Source: Lysobacterales bacterium (GTDB taxonomy: Bacteria; Pseudomonadota; Gammaproteobacteria; Xanthomonadales; Marinicellaceae). Taken from it: a DNA stretch of 47,248 bases. The translations under genes were made by a program, and so were the position numbers. Within the stretch, counting starts at the first letter, position 1; the number at the start of each line of letters is the position of its first letter. The notes under the pieces were generated by a model. The model was given only the letters and a program-made list of their open reading frames with translations, ran no database searches and had not been told where the DNA came from. Shown here one piece after another: positions 16,413 through 25,113 of this stretch. The stretch spans positions 1 to 47,248 of the forward strand of contig JAGRJR010000016.1 of the NCBI GenBank assembly GCA_020442635.1. The letters are read 5' to 3'.

Positions 16413-17927
16413 ATGTCAAAAAACACCAATCATTATTTGTCTTGGATAGATGTGGACAATGAACTACATTGTGAATTGTTAACACCTTCTAAAAAAATCA
16501 TCACGGTGGGTCGTTCAGATCAGGCTGATATTGAAGTTTTTAATACCAGTGTTTCCAGACAGCATCTAGAGCTAGCATGGAGCAAAGGCCACTTGCAGGT
16601 CACTGACATGGGATCAAGTTATGGCTCCTGGATTGATGGTAAACAATTGACCCCGCAAATTCCTGAAAAATTGGTCGTTGATACTGAAATTAAATTAGGT
16701 AATTTGAGCATGTGGTATGAATTACGCAGGGATGATGAATCACAAGATTTGTTTCAAACTTGCTTCCACCCACCGGATGTAACCGAATCCACCCAGTTAT
16801 CGAGTGAAATTAATGATTTTAGGGTCAAGCTTTTGGCGATGCTACAAGAAAACTTTGGTGATGATACACTCAATGTTCAACTGATAAAAAACATTGATAC
16901 AGAACTGCATGAGCTGATCAAGGCGCAGGAATTGCGACTGAAAGAACAACGCATATTGAATTCCATCAGTCATATTTTGAACCGCAGTTTAAGCTCATCT
17001 GAATTGTTAAAAACCTCAATGAATCTTGTCAGTAAGGTATTGAATGCAGACCGAGGATTTGTTGTGCTCAAAGACTGTGAAATAGCCGGTTATCAAATTT
17101 TAGTCACCAGAAATTATGGCGACTTGTCATGGTTAGAAAATGATACAACTGGAGTAATCAGTCAAAAACTTGTTGAACGATGTTTTCAGCAAAACAAAAT
17201 TATCATTATTGGAGATGCTGAATTGAATGACTCTCTGAACGACATTCTTAGACCCGAAAAAGGTGGTGGAAAAAGTATAGTCGTAATCCCATTGGTGCAA
17301 GAAGATGAAGTTATAGGAGTCATCTATTTGGATAACCAAAAACAAGCACATAACTTCAGTCAGGAACAAATTCCGTTTTTAACTACCTTTGCGGCGCATA
17401 CCAGTATTGCTTTACATAATACGTTTCTTTATAAAAGAGCCATTACTGATGATCTAACCAAACTTTATACCCGCCAGCATATAGATGAAGCATTAAGTTT
17501 TGCTATAGAAAATGCCAGAAAAAAAGATGAAGCACTTTCATTAATGATTTTAGATTTGGATCACTTTAAAAACATCAATGATACCTTTGGGCATACAACG
17601 GGTGATGAAGTACTTAAACAATTTTCTCAAATTATCAATAACCATCTTGATAAGTGTGATATTGCGGGACGGTTTGGTGGTGAAGAATTTATCGTCATTT
17701 TACCTGAAAATGATGCCCAACAAGCCTACACCAAGGCCGAAAAAATAAGAATTGAGTTGTCAGAAAGGGACATCCTTAAAGACGGTCAGTCAGTCACTGT
17801 TAGTATTGGTATAGCAACCTATCAAGACAAACATGGTGGTAAATCATTATTGTTGCTGGATGATGCAGACAATGCCATGTATCGAGCCAAGAAGTCAGGA
17901 AGAAATCGAACCATTATTTCAAACTGA
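16413..17927 (+). CDS. FHA-GAF-GGDEF diguanylate cyclase
   Basis: A soluble 504-residue signalling protein. The FHA domain (about 25-95) has VGRSDQADIEV, SVSRQHLEL and GSSYGSWIDG, the phosphothreonine-reading loops. A helical linker leads to a GAF domain (about 190-335), then GGDEF (about 345-500) with active-site GGEEF at residues 422-426 and DLDHFKNINDTFGH upstream, so c-di-GMP synthesis is likely. No RxxD inhibitory site precedes GGEEF (the stretch is DKCDIAGRF), so product inhibition may be absent. The neighbouring Ser/Thr kinase is a plausible source of the phosphothreonine it reads. Confidence 0.9.
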   Translation: MSKNTNHYLSWIDVDNELHCELLTPSKKIITVGRSDQADIEVFNTSVSRQHLELAWSKGHLQVTDMGSSYGSWIDGKQLTPQIPEKLVVDTEIKLGNLSMWYELRRDDESQDLFQTCFHPPDVTESTQLSSEINDFRVKLLAMLQENFGDDTLNVQLIKNIDTELHELIKAQELRLKEQRILNSISHILNRSLSSSELLKTSMNLVSKVLNADRGFVVLKDCEIAGYQILVTRNYGDLSWLENDTTGVISQKLVERCFQQNKIIIIGDAELNDSLNDILRPEKGGGKSIVVIPLVQEDEVIGVIYLDNQKQAHNFSQEQIPFLTTFAAHTSIALHNTFLYKRAITDDLTKLYTRQHIDEALSFAIENARKKDEALSLMILDLDHFKNINDTFGHTTGDEVLKQFSQIINNHLDKCDIAGRFGGEEFIVILPENDAQQAYTKAEKIRIELSERDILKDGQSVTVSIGIATYQDKHGGKSLLLLDDADNAMYRAKKSGRNRTIISN

Positions 17928-17966
17928 TGCTTATTGTGCCTTGATAGATTTGACTTAATAACACCC

Positions 17967-17982
17967 AAGATTTTAAAATCTT
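17967..17982. promoter_or_regulatory. 16-bp perfect palindrome upstream of the kinase gene
   Basis: AAGATTTTAAAATCTT is a perfect palindrome in the 79-base gap between the GGDEF gene and the Ser/Thr kinase gene, 24 bases before the kinase ATG. It could be an operator or a terminator without a T-tail. No regulator is identified. Confidence 0.4.
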
Positions 17983-18006
17983 CCAATCTACCAATAACCA
18001 GGCACT

Positions 18007-20823
18007 ATGGATCAATTCGCATTTGTCTTATGCCCACAATGTCACCACCAAAATCCAGTCCTAGCACAAAGCTGTGAGTTATGTGAATGGAAATTGCACG
18101 GTGAGAATGAACAAACACAGATCATTAATAGTGTAGAACTGGTGGATGGTAAAACCATTGATCCTAATCACCCTGTAAATAACACCGTTGATCCACTGGC
18201 GACTGTTGATCCATCTATATTAGACGCGCAAAAAAAACAAGGTTTAGATAACAAGACTTTTAATCTTGCGGGTGATTTAGCGCATTTTGAAGTGTTAAAA
18301 ATATTGGGGCAGGGTGGCATGGGTATGGTTTATCATGCCAAAGATCGCACACTACATCGTGATGTTGCTCTGAAAATGTTGCGGCCCATTACTGGGAGTA
18401 ACCAGTTAAGCACGGAAGTATTACTTGATGAAGCACGCTTGGCCAGCCAACTGAACCATCCGAATATAGTCACCATTTATGATGTTGCAAGGACCGATAA
18501 CAGTAATTACATTGTCATGGAGTGGGTTGATGGTCAGCCCTTAGATCAACTGATTCCTGATGATGGTTTACCTTTGGCAACAGCCATCCTTTATGCCAGC
18601 CAAATTGCTCATGGTCTCTCATCAGCCCACCAAAAATACATCATTCATAGAGACATCAAACCCCAAAACATTATGCTCAGTGACCAAAATATCCTGAAAA
18701 TATTGGATTTTGGTATAGCAGGATTGGTCGAACATCTGTCAGATGATAAAACTAACAATAAAATTAATCAAACCACGCCTGCTGCAGGAACGCCAAGTTA
18801 CATGTCTCCCGAACAAGCCCAGGGTCTGAACCTGGACCCTCGATCTGATATTTTTTCTCTTGGTATCGTGCTGTATCAAATGATTATCGGTGTCAGGCCA
18901 TTTACCGGAAAGGATGCTGCTTCAGTCAAATTAGCCATTTGTGCAGGTAACTATGTACCCATTGAACAGCTTAAACCCGATGTACCACCATCAGTCGTGC
19001 AAACTATCAATAAAATGCTGGCCACCGCTAAAAATGAACGCTGGCAAAGTACTTCCGATTTAGCAAAGGCATTGGATGACATATATGCGGAATTAACTTA
19101 TCAAAAGAACTGGTGGCAAAAACGTCATTGGCTGAGCAAAGCGATGATTTTACTGCCATTTATTGTGGCCTTAGGGTGGACTGCAAAAGACATACTGTTT
19201 CCTGCATCCACCCAACAACTGATTGAACAACAACTGGCTGAAGCGACCAAGGTCGCAATTTTGCCGTTTGAAAACATCAGTGGAGATCCAACATTACAAT
19301 TATTTGGTGATGGTCTTGCTGTTAATCTAAGCACCGATTTAACATCGGTTGCCAGTGAATTGGGTGATACCTGGATTGTTCCCGCTACAGAAATCAGTCG
19401 CATGAAAGAGGTTACACCCAAAGCTGTTGCTGACAAATATGGCGTGGAACTCATTCTGACGGGTAGCATGCAACATATGGGCTCAACCCGATTGGTGGTG
19501 TTGAATTTGCTGGATGCCCAAAGTGGCCAGCAACTAAAAACCACTGAGGTAAGCATCAGAGCAGACGACCTCTTCAACGGACATGCATTAATCAGGGAGA
19601 AAGTTATGGAACTATTGGACTGGCCTATGACTCAGTCACAAAAAGATCAATTCAATGCCCAGAGACCACAACTTGATGGTGCTTATAAGTATTATGTAGA
19701 GGGTAGAGGCTATCTATATCGTTATGATCATGAAGGTAACTTAGATGATGCGATCCAGTCATTCAACAACGCCATAGAAATAGATCCAAACTTCGAAAAT
19801 GCGCATGTGGGACTCGCCGAAGCATATTTAAATCAATATACAAAAACCAAGGAAGGTGATTGGTTGGCCAAAATGATTGATTCAATTAGTACTTTAGAAT
19901 CATTAAATAAAAATAATACTTACATACACTACCTTGCCGCTGAAGCAGAACTTATACAAGGTAACTATGAAAGAGCTATTTCTCTTTATTTGAAGAGCTT
20001 GGATAAAAATCCTAATTATAAAGACGCGCAAATAGGACTTGCAAGAGCATACAATAAAGCAGGTAATGTCGAACTCGCTGAACAAACCTATAACTCCGCT
20101 CTAAATAACTCACCCAATAATTGGAATGTTATTGTTAACTTGGGTGTTTTTTACGCTCAAATTGGGAACTACACTAAAGCTTTAGAGCAATTTAAAAGAC
20201 TAACTGTAATAAGCCCTAATAATCACATTGGTTATCGAAATGTTGCTGGAATTTATTATTTGAAGAATGACATAAATAATGCAATTAAATACAGCAAAAT
20301 AGCCATAAAAATAAAACCTTCGGATAGGGCTTATTCTAATTTGGGGACAATGTTATTTTCAATTAAGAAATATCAAGAGGCAATCGACAACTATGTCAAA
20401 GCTACTGAATTAAATAAAAATTTTTTTATACATTGGGGTAACTTAGCTGATGCGTACAAGCTAGCTAAGATCGATAAATATAAACAAGCCTACGAAACAG
20501 CAGTAGAAAAAGCACAGCAATCTTTAATCATAGACTCAAACGATACAATGACCAGTGCACATTTGGCCTATTATTTAGCCAATTTAGGTAAAAGGGAAGA
20601 ATCATTAAAAATAGCAGAAACATTTAGCAGAGAAAATTCAGGTTCAGAAAACTTTGTTATTGCTACAACGTATGAACTTCTAAATAAAACTGATAAAGCA
20701 GTAGAAAGTTTAAGTTGGGCTCTTGAAAAACAATATCCTTTTGATGAAATTGTCAATTCACCTTTGCTGCAAAAAACTAAAGAAACAGAAGGGTTTAAAA
20801 TCTTAGAACAAAATTATCAATAA
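18007..20823 (+). CDS. Transmembrane Ser/Thr protein kinase with TolB-like and TPR domains
   Basis: A 938-residue Hanks-type kinase. An N-terminal zinc ribbon has Cys9/Cys12 and Cys23/Cys26. The kinase domain spans about 94-360: glycine loop GQGGMG (101-106), Lys123, catalytic HRDIKPQN with Asp216, DFG at 234-236, and GTPSYMSPEQ at 261-270, so it looks active. One membrane span (about 376-394) leads to a periplasmic part: a TolB/FlgO-like domain (VAILPFENISGD, about 416-530) and then TPRs to the C-terminus. Threonines lie before GTPSYMSPEQ, as in autophosphorylated loops. Kinase neighbours carry FHA domains. The TPR half is visibly more AT-rich than the kinase half. Confidence 0.93.
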   Translation: MDQFAFVLCPQCHHQNPVLAQSCELCEWKLHGENEQTQIINSVELVDGKTIDPNHPVNNTVDPLATVDPSILDAQKKQGLDNKTFNLAGDLAHFEVLKILGQGGMGMVYHAKDRTLHRDVALKMLRPITGSNQLSTEVLLDEARLASQLNHPNIVTIYDVARTDNSNYIVMEWVDGQPLDQLIPDDGLPLATAILYASQIAHGLSSAHQKYIIHRDIKPQNIMLSDQNILKILDFGIAGLVEHLSDDKTNNKINQTTPAAGTPSYMSPEQAQGLNLDPRSDIFSLGIVLYQMIIGVRPFTGKDAASVKLAICAGNYVPIEQLKPDVPPSVVQTINKMLATAKNERWQSTSDLAKALDDIYAELTYQKNWWQKRHWLSKAMILLPFIVALGWTAKDILFPASTQQLIEQQLAEATKVAILPFENISGDPTLQLFGDGLAVNLSTDLTSVASELGDTWIVPATEISRMKEVTPKAVADKYGVELILTGSMQHMGSTRLVVLNLLDAQSGQQLKTTEVSIRADDLFNGHALIREKVMELLDWPMTQSQKDQFNAQRPQLDGAYKYYVEGRGYLYRYDHEGNLDDAIQSFNNAIEIDPNFENAHVGLAEAYLNQYTKTKEGDWLAKMIDSISTLESLNKNNTYIHYLAAEAELIQGNYERAISLYLKSLDKNPNYKDAQIGLARAYNKAGNVELAEQTYNSALNNSPNNWNVIVNLGVFYAQIGNYTKALEQFKRLTVISPNNHIGYRNVAGIYYLKNDINNAIKYSKIAIKIKPSDRAYSNLGTMLFSIKKYQEAIDNYVKATELNKNFFIHWGNLADAYKLAKIDKYKQAYETAVEKAQQSLIIDSNDTMTSAHLAYYLANLGKREESLKIAETFSRENSGSENFVIATTYELLNKTDKAVESLSWALEKQYPFDEIVNSPLLQKTKETEGFKILEQNYQ

Positions 20824-20825
20824 AA

Positions 20826-20857
20826 AATAGTGATGCAGAAGAATTTGCATCACTATT
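20826..20857 (-). terminator. Hairpin terminator between convergent genes
   Basis: AATAGTGATGCA (20826-20837) pairs perfectly with TGCATCACTATT (20846-20857) around an 8-base loop. On the minus strand the stem runs into TTTTTTA, a good rho-independent terminator for the small acidic protein gene. It can also stop kinase transcription from the other side. Confidence 0.8.
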
Positions 20858-20873
20858 CTTAAATTTTAAATAT

Positions 20874-21239
20874 TTAATCAGGATCAATAATTATTGTAGG
20901 ATCCGTAGAATAATTTTGACCATCAATTGTTAGTGTTAAACAATAGGTATCCGTAGTCAAGGAAGCATCATTCATGATTTGCAAGGTTTGTGTGGCAGAG
21001 TCGCCATTGGTAGCACGGGTCAATGGGAAACTGGTGTCTCCATTGGCTTCATCATTAAATGGGTCTTGATCGCCGCCAGTAAATTGTAAATCACAAGTGA
21101 TGCTGTTAGATGCTGATGTAGGCCAGGTTACGTTAACATCCAGTTGTCCTCCTTCGGCGACATCGACTTGCTGTGTTACTGCTGGCACGGAGCCAGCATC
21201 TAAAGAGGCCAGTTTTACTACTATCGTAGGGTTTGACAT
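20874..21239 (-). CDS. Small acidic beta-rich protein, unknown function
   Basis: A 121-residue protein I do not recognise. It starts MSNPTIVVKLASLDAGSVPA, has no signal peptide and no membrane span, and is rich in Asp, Thr and Ser with alternating hydrophobics, suggesting a beta-sandwich. Two cysteines (in SITCDLQF and DTYCLTLT) could pair if it were exported. A good ribosome binding site (AAGGGGAA) precedes the ATG, and a strong terminator follows, so it is probably a real, well-expressed gene. It lies between the kinase and the FHA/winged-helix gene and shares a 194-base divergent promoter region with the latter, so it may be a substrate or output of that signalling set. Confidence 0.7.
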   Translation of the reverse strand: MSNPTIVVKLASLDAGSVPAVTQQVDVAEGGQLDVNVTWPTSASNSITCDLQFTGGDQDPFNDEANGDTSFPLTRATNGDSATQTLQIMNDASLTTDTYCLTLTIDGQNYSTDPTIIIDPD

Positions 21240-21278
21240 ATAATTCCCCTTGGTTTTTTGTTAGTTAAATGAAATGAA

Positions 21279-21360
21279 TTTATGACCTTACTAAAAACCC
21301 CTTTATCGGATTTTTATTATAAAGTGCTTATAAATCAATCCTTTTCAATAAGGTCATAAA
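21279..21360. promoter_or_regulatory. Paired 12-bp inverted motifs in divergent promoter region
   Basis: TTTATGACCTTA (21279-21290) and its exact reverse complement TAAGGTCATAAA (21349-21360) face each other across 58 bases, centres 70 bases apart. They lie between the start of the small acidic protein gene (minus) and the FHA/winged-helix gene (plus). Two identical, oppositely oriented sites in a divergent promoter suggest one regulator controlling both genes, perhaps by looping. The FHA/winged-helix protein itself is a candidate. Confidence 0.55.
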
Positions 21361-21436
21361 CTAAATTATAGACGAGAAAACTGCAAAAAGATATTACAAC
21401 CTATTACAATAAGTTGAATCTTCTAATTATCTATTG

Positions 21437-22357
21437 ATGGCCAAATTACAAAATCAAAGAACCAAAGAAATAATCAAACTCAGGTCGCCACACATCTTTG
21501 GTAGACTTCCAGCCACAGCGCATACTGTGCTTACTGAACAATCAGCATCCAGAGTCCATGCCTCCATTTCTTGGACAGGTACCCTTTGGCAGATCAAAGA
21601 CAGCAGCAGTAATGGTACTTATGTAAATGGCGATAAAATCAAAGCGGGACAGTCTCAAAATTTAACAAAGTACGACCAAATTCAATTTGGCAGTATTGAT
21701 TATGATGTTTGGTCAGTCATAGAAACTGATGAACCCAAAAGCATGTTGGTTTGCGTGGGAGAACATAACCGGATCATTGAATTAACTGACTTAATGGCAT
21801 TGCCCGATGAAGCATCACCAGAAGTCTGTTTTTACCGGAAAAGCCCGCATGAATGGGTCATGGAAACAGAACAAGAACACAGTGTTTTAAAATCAGGAGC
21901 ACTGGTAAGTTTGGCTAATCAGAAGTGGTTTTTTGTTAGTCCCGAAGATATTGATGAAACAGTACCAGTTAATCATGATTCTGTCGAGTTACCTGTGCTT
22001 GATTTCAATGTAAGCAGTGATGAGGAGCATGTCCAACTTTCAATATTTTGGAATCAGAATAAAATTGACTTAGGAGAACGGGTTCATCATTACTTATTGT
22101 TGTGTTTGGCTAGAAAAAAAATATCAGATAATGAGCAGGGAATTAAGGCCACTGAACAAGGCTGGATAGAAAGGAATGACCTGGTAAAAATGACTGGCAT
22201 GGATGAAAAACACATCAACATACAAATTTATAGGTTCAGAGAGCAACTATTGAACTCATGCAATCAAGCCATGTTACTTTTAAGCCTGATTGAAAAACGT
22301 CGGGGGCTGATTAGATTGGCTTGTCAAAACATCCATATCAGCGGAGGCCTGAGTTAG
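21437..22357 (+). CDS. FHA-domain protein with probable C-terminal winged helix
   Basis: A 306-residue cytosolic protein. The FHA domain is N-terminal (about 15-85), with FGRLPATAHTVL, SASRVHASISW and DSSSNGTYVNGDKI containing the conserved Gly-Arg, Ser-x-x-His and Asn-Gly. The C-terminal 100 residues (WIERNDLVKMTG, HINIQIYRFREQLL) resemble an OmpR-like winged helix, so this may be a phosphothreonine-controlled transcription factor; that part is inference. I chose ATG 21437 over the TTG just before it. It converges on hemN with a 13-base gap. Partner candidates are the Ser/Thr kinase and the acidic protein upstream. Confidence 0.8.
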   Translation: MAKLQNQRTKEIIKLRSPHIFGRLPATAHTVLTEQSASRVHASISWTGTLWQIKDSSSNGTYVNGDKIKAGQSQNLTKYDQIQFGSIDYDVWSVIETDEPKSMLVCVGEHNRIIELTDLMALPDEASPEVCFYRKSPHEWVMETEQEHSVLKSGALVSLANQKWFFVSPEDIDETVPVNHDSVELPVLDFNVSSDEEHVQLSIFWNQNKIDLGERVHHYLLLCLARKKISDNEQGIKATEQGWIERNDLVKMTGMDEKHINIQIYRFREQLLNSCNQAMLLLSLIEKRRGLIRLACQNIHISGGLS

Positions 22358-22370
22358 TCAATGACTCAAA

Positions 22371-23777
22371 TCAAATCACTTTTGAAAACTTCTGCTCTGT
22401 TTGGCTTCTGAGGTGATAGTCAAAAACCATGCAGATGTTCCTGATTAACAGGCGACCCTGAGCACTGACAATGATTTTGTCTTTATCGGTTTTAATCAGC
22501 CCATCTTGCTCAAAGGATTTCAGTTGGTATAACTCAGTGGAAAAATAATCATTGAAATCAACATCAAATAAGTTTTCAATTTTGCTTTTGTCCAAGCTGA
22601 AATGACAAGATAAATCCTGAATGATTTGTTTGCGAATGCGGTCATCCTGATTGAGTTGATATCCTTTCATGATGGGTATTTGACCCAATTCAATTTGCTG
22701 GTAATAGGCATCCAGATTTTTATTATTCTGACTAAAACAATCATTGATTAAACTGATAGAACTGACCCCCATGGCCAGTAAATCACATTCGGCGTGGGTT
22801 GTGTAGCCTTGGAAGTTGCGCTGCAAGCTGCCGTTTTTTTGAGCAATGGCAAGCTCATCATCGGGTTTAGCAAAATGGTCCATACCAATATACACATAGC
22901 CAGCATCTGTTAAATCCTGAATGGTCATTTTCAATATGGAAAGCTTCTCATCGGCTGAAGGCAGGTCGGCTTCCAGTATACGTTTTTGCGGCATAAATAA
23001 ATGCGGCAAATGCGCATAGTTAAACACCGAAAGACGATCGGGTGACAAGGCAATCACTTGAGTCAAAGTGTCTTTAAACGATTCATATGTTTGGTGAGGC
23101 AAACCATAAATCAAATCCACATTGATAGATTTTGCACCGTTTGTACGACACATGTTAATAGCATCTGCCGTTAATTCGATGGGTTGGATGCGATTAACCG
23201 CTTTTTGTACCTTTTCCTGGACATCTTGCACACCCATAGAAAAACGGTTGAATCCCAAATCAACCAATAATTGAATGGTTTCGGGAGCCGCTTCACGTGG
23301 ATCAATCTCTATTGAATAGTCTCTGCGGTCATCGTGTAACAAATTGAAATGCTTTTCAATCATCGCCATCAATCTTTTTAATTGAGGGTGAGTTAAAAAC
23401 GTAGGTGTGCCGCCACCAAAATGCATTTGCTCAACAACCCTTTGTTTGGGAACCAAGGCTGCTTGCATTTCAATTTCCTTTTCCAAGTAATCCAAATAAG
23501 TATCTGCCTTATCACGTTTCTTGGTGGCTATCTTATTACAAGCACAGAAAAAACATAAAGTATCACAAAAAGGAATGTGAAAATACAAAGACAAAGGCTT
23601 GTCCTTTGATTCATCGAAATAGGTTTTTAAATTTTCTTTATGTTGCTTTTCCCGGTATGAATCATTGAATACCACTGCAGTAGGATACGAGGTATAACGT
23701 GGGCCAGTTAAATTGTATTTTTTGATTAAGTCTAAATCGAATTGAACTTCCGCAATTTGCTGGTTGAGAACAGTCAT
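22371..23777 (-). CDS. hemN: Oxygen-independent coproporphyrinogen III oxidase HemN
   Basis: Radical SAM enzyme that decarboxylates coproporphyrinogen III to protoporphyrinogen IX without oxygen. The 468-residue length fits HemN and not the shorter HemW. The N-terminal YTSYPTA motif and the 4Fe-4S motif CDTLCFFC (CxxxCxxC) are present, with FGGGTPTFL, the SAM-binding EIDPRE, and SMGVQDVQEKVQKAVNRIQP. An FNR-type site upstream points to induction at low oxygen. It forms a heme-synthesis link with hemA elsewhere in the window. Confidence 0.96.
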   Translation of the reverse strand: MTVLNQQIAEVQFDLDLIKKYNLTGPRYTSYPTAVVFNDSYREKQHKENLKTYFDESKDKPLSLYFHIPFCDTLCFFCACNKIATKKRDKADTYLDYLEKEIEMQAALVPKQRVVEQMHFGGGTPTFLTHPQLKRLMAMIEKHFNLLHDDRRDYSIEIDPREAAPETIQLLVDLGFNRFSMGVQDVQEKVQKAVNRIQPIELTADAINMCRTNGAKSINVDLIYGLPHQTYESFKDTLTQVIALSPDRLSVFNYAHLPHLFMPQKRILEADLPSADEKLSILKMTIQDLTDAGYVYIGMDHFAKPDDELAIAQKNGSLQRNFQGYTTHAECDLLAMGVSSISLINDCFSQNNKNLDAYYQQIELGQIPIMKGYQLNQDDRIRKQIIQDLSCHFSLDKSKIENLFDVDFNDYFSTELYQLKSFEQDGLIKTDKDKIIVSAQGRLLIRNICMVFDYHLRSQTEQKFSKVI

Positions 23778-23812
23778 TGTAGGTAGAAAATCTGTTGTTT
23801 ATGAATAAGCAC

Positions 23813-23853
23813 ATTGTATTCATAATCTGATCAATCAACTTGACCTCTATCAA
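23813..23853 (-). promoter_or_regulatory. FNR/Anr-type promoter of hemN
   Basis: Read on the minus strand, TTGAT-AGAG-GTCAA (23840-23853) matches the FNR consensus TTGAT-N4-ATCAA with one mismatch. A TACAAT -10 element lies at 23813-23818. The start of transcription would be near 23806, placing the site centre about 40 bases upstream, the class II activation position. This suits anaerobic induction of hemN. Confidence 0.78.
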
Positions 23854-23997
23854 GTTATCAAAGTTTTCTTCATTGGACATGAGTCTGTATGTGATGCAAA
23901 CATTTCAAATACTTCGAATATAATCTCCTCACCATCAACTTGCTTTATAGGATGTGAATAGGCAAAATACCCATTCCGCAAAAAAACAACTCAAACC

Positions 23998-25113
23998 ATG
24001 ACTGATTACAAGAAAATGGCCGCCCCTGGCGTACAAAAATTGAGCCCATACATTCCTGGCAAACCGATTTCAGAACTAGAACGTGAGTTAGGCATCAGTA
24101 ATATCATCAAATTAGCTTCCAATGAGAACCCATTGGGTCCAAGTCCAATGGCTATGCAAGCGATTCAAGGTAAAATGGACGAGCTGGCATTGTATCCAGA
24201 TGGTAATGGTTTTGAGTTGAAAATTGCGCTGTCGAAGAAACATGATCTTGATATGGATTGTATTACTTTGGGCAATGGTTCCAATGACGTGTTGGTGTTA
24301 TTAGCAGAAGCCTATTTAACTCCAGAACACAATGCCATTTACTCACAATACAGCTTTGCTGTTTATCCGATTGCTATTCAAGCGGTGGGTGCAGAACATC
24401 AAATGATTCCAGCCCTGCCATGGCAGTCTAACACCCCTTTGGGTTGTGATTTGGATTTAATGAAAAGTGCCATTAATGAACAAACTCGCATGATTTTTAT
24501 TGCCAACCCCAATAATCCCACAGGTTCTTTTTTATCAGAAAGTCAACTGTATGATTTCATCAAAAAAGTGCCTGAAGATGTAATTGTGGTACTGGATGAA
24601 GCTTACCTTGAATACTCGCCAGAAGAGGTGCGGGTTGATGGATCACAATGGTTAAGTGAATTTAAAAATCTGGTGATTACCAGAACATTTTCCAAAGCTT
24701 ATGGCTTGGCAGGTTTTCGGGTTGGCTATTGTTTAAGTCATCCTGATATTGCTAATGTCTTAAACAGAATCAGACAACCTTTTAATGTCAATTCATTGGC
24801 CTTAACGGCAGCCGCAGCAGCGATAAATGACTTTGAATTCCTGGAAAAGTCTATGGCGGTTAATACTCATGGCATGAAAATTTTAGAGGCCAAATGTGAA
24901 GAATTGGGATTACGTTATGTGCCATCTAAAGGTAACTTCTTGCTTGTTGATTTTGGCAAAGAGGCTATGCCTATTTACCAACAAATGCTGGAATTGGGTG
25001 TGATTACACGACCAGTAGGTAATTATGGATTACCTAATTGTTTACGAATTACCATTGGTTCTGAATCTGAAATGCAACGCATGATTGATGTGATGGATCA
25101 GGTTTGTGGCTGA
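23998..25113 (+). CDS. hisC: Histidinol-phosphate aminotransferase
   Basis: A PLP-dependent class I/II aminotransferase of 371 residues. HisC signatures are LASNENPLGPSP, NPNNPTGS, VVLDEAYLEYSP and the PLP-lysine motif TFSKAYGLAGFRVGY. It catalyses step seven of histidine synthesis, and such enzymes may also transaminate aromatic precursors. A TATAAT -10 at 23919-23924 lies in the 220-base divergent region shared with hemN, without a strong -35. The stop overlaps aroA-cmk by 8 bases, so histidine and aromatic synthesis are coupled. The hisC-aroA-cmk-rpsA-ihfB order is a known gammaproteobacterial theme. Confidence 0.93.
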   Translation: MTDYKKMAAPGVQKLSPYIPGKPISELERELGISNIIKLASNENPLGPSPMAMQAIQGKMDELALYPDGNGFELKIALSKKHDLDMDCITLGNGSNDVLVLLAEAYLTPEHNAIYSQYSFAVYPIAIQAVGAEHQMIPALPWQSNTPLGCDLDLMKSAINEQTRMIFIANPNNPTGSFLSESQLYDFIKKVPEDVIVVLDEAYLEYSPEEVRVDGSQWLSEFKNLVITRTFSKAYGLAGFRVGYCLSHPDIANVLNRIRQPFNVNSLALTAAAAAINDFEFLEKSMAVNTHGMKILEAKCEELGLRYVPSKGNFLLVDFGKEAMPIYQQMLELGVITRPVGNYGLPNCLRITIGSESEMQRMIDVMDQVCG

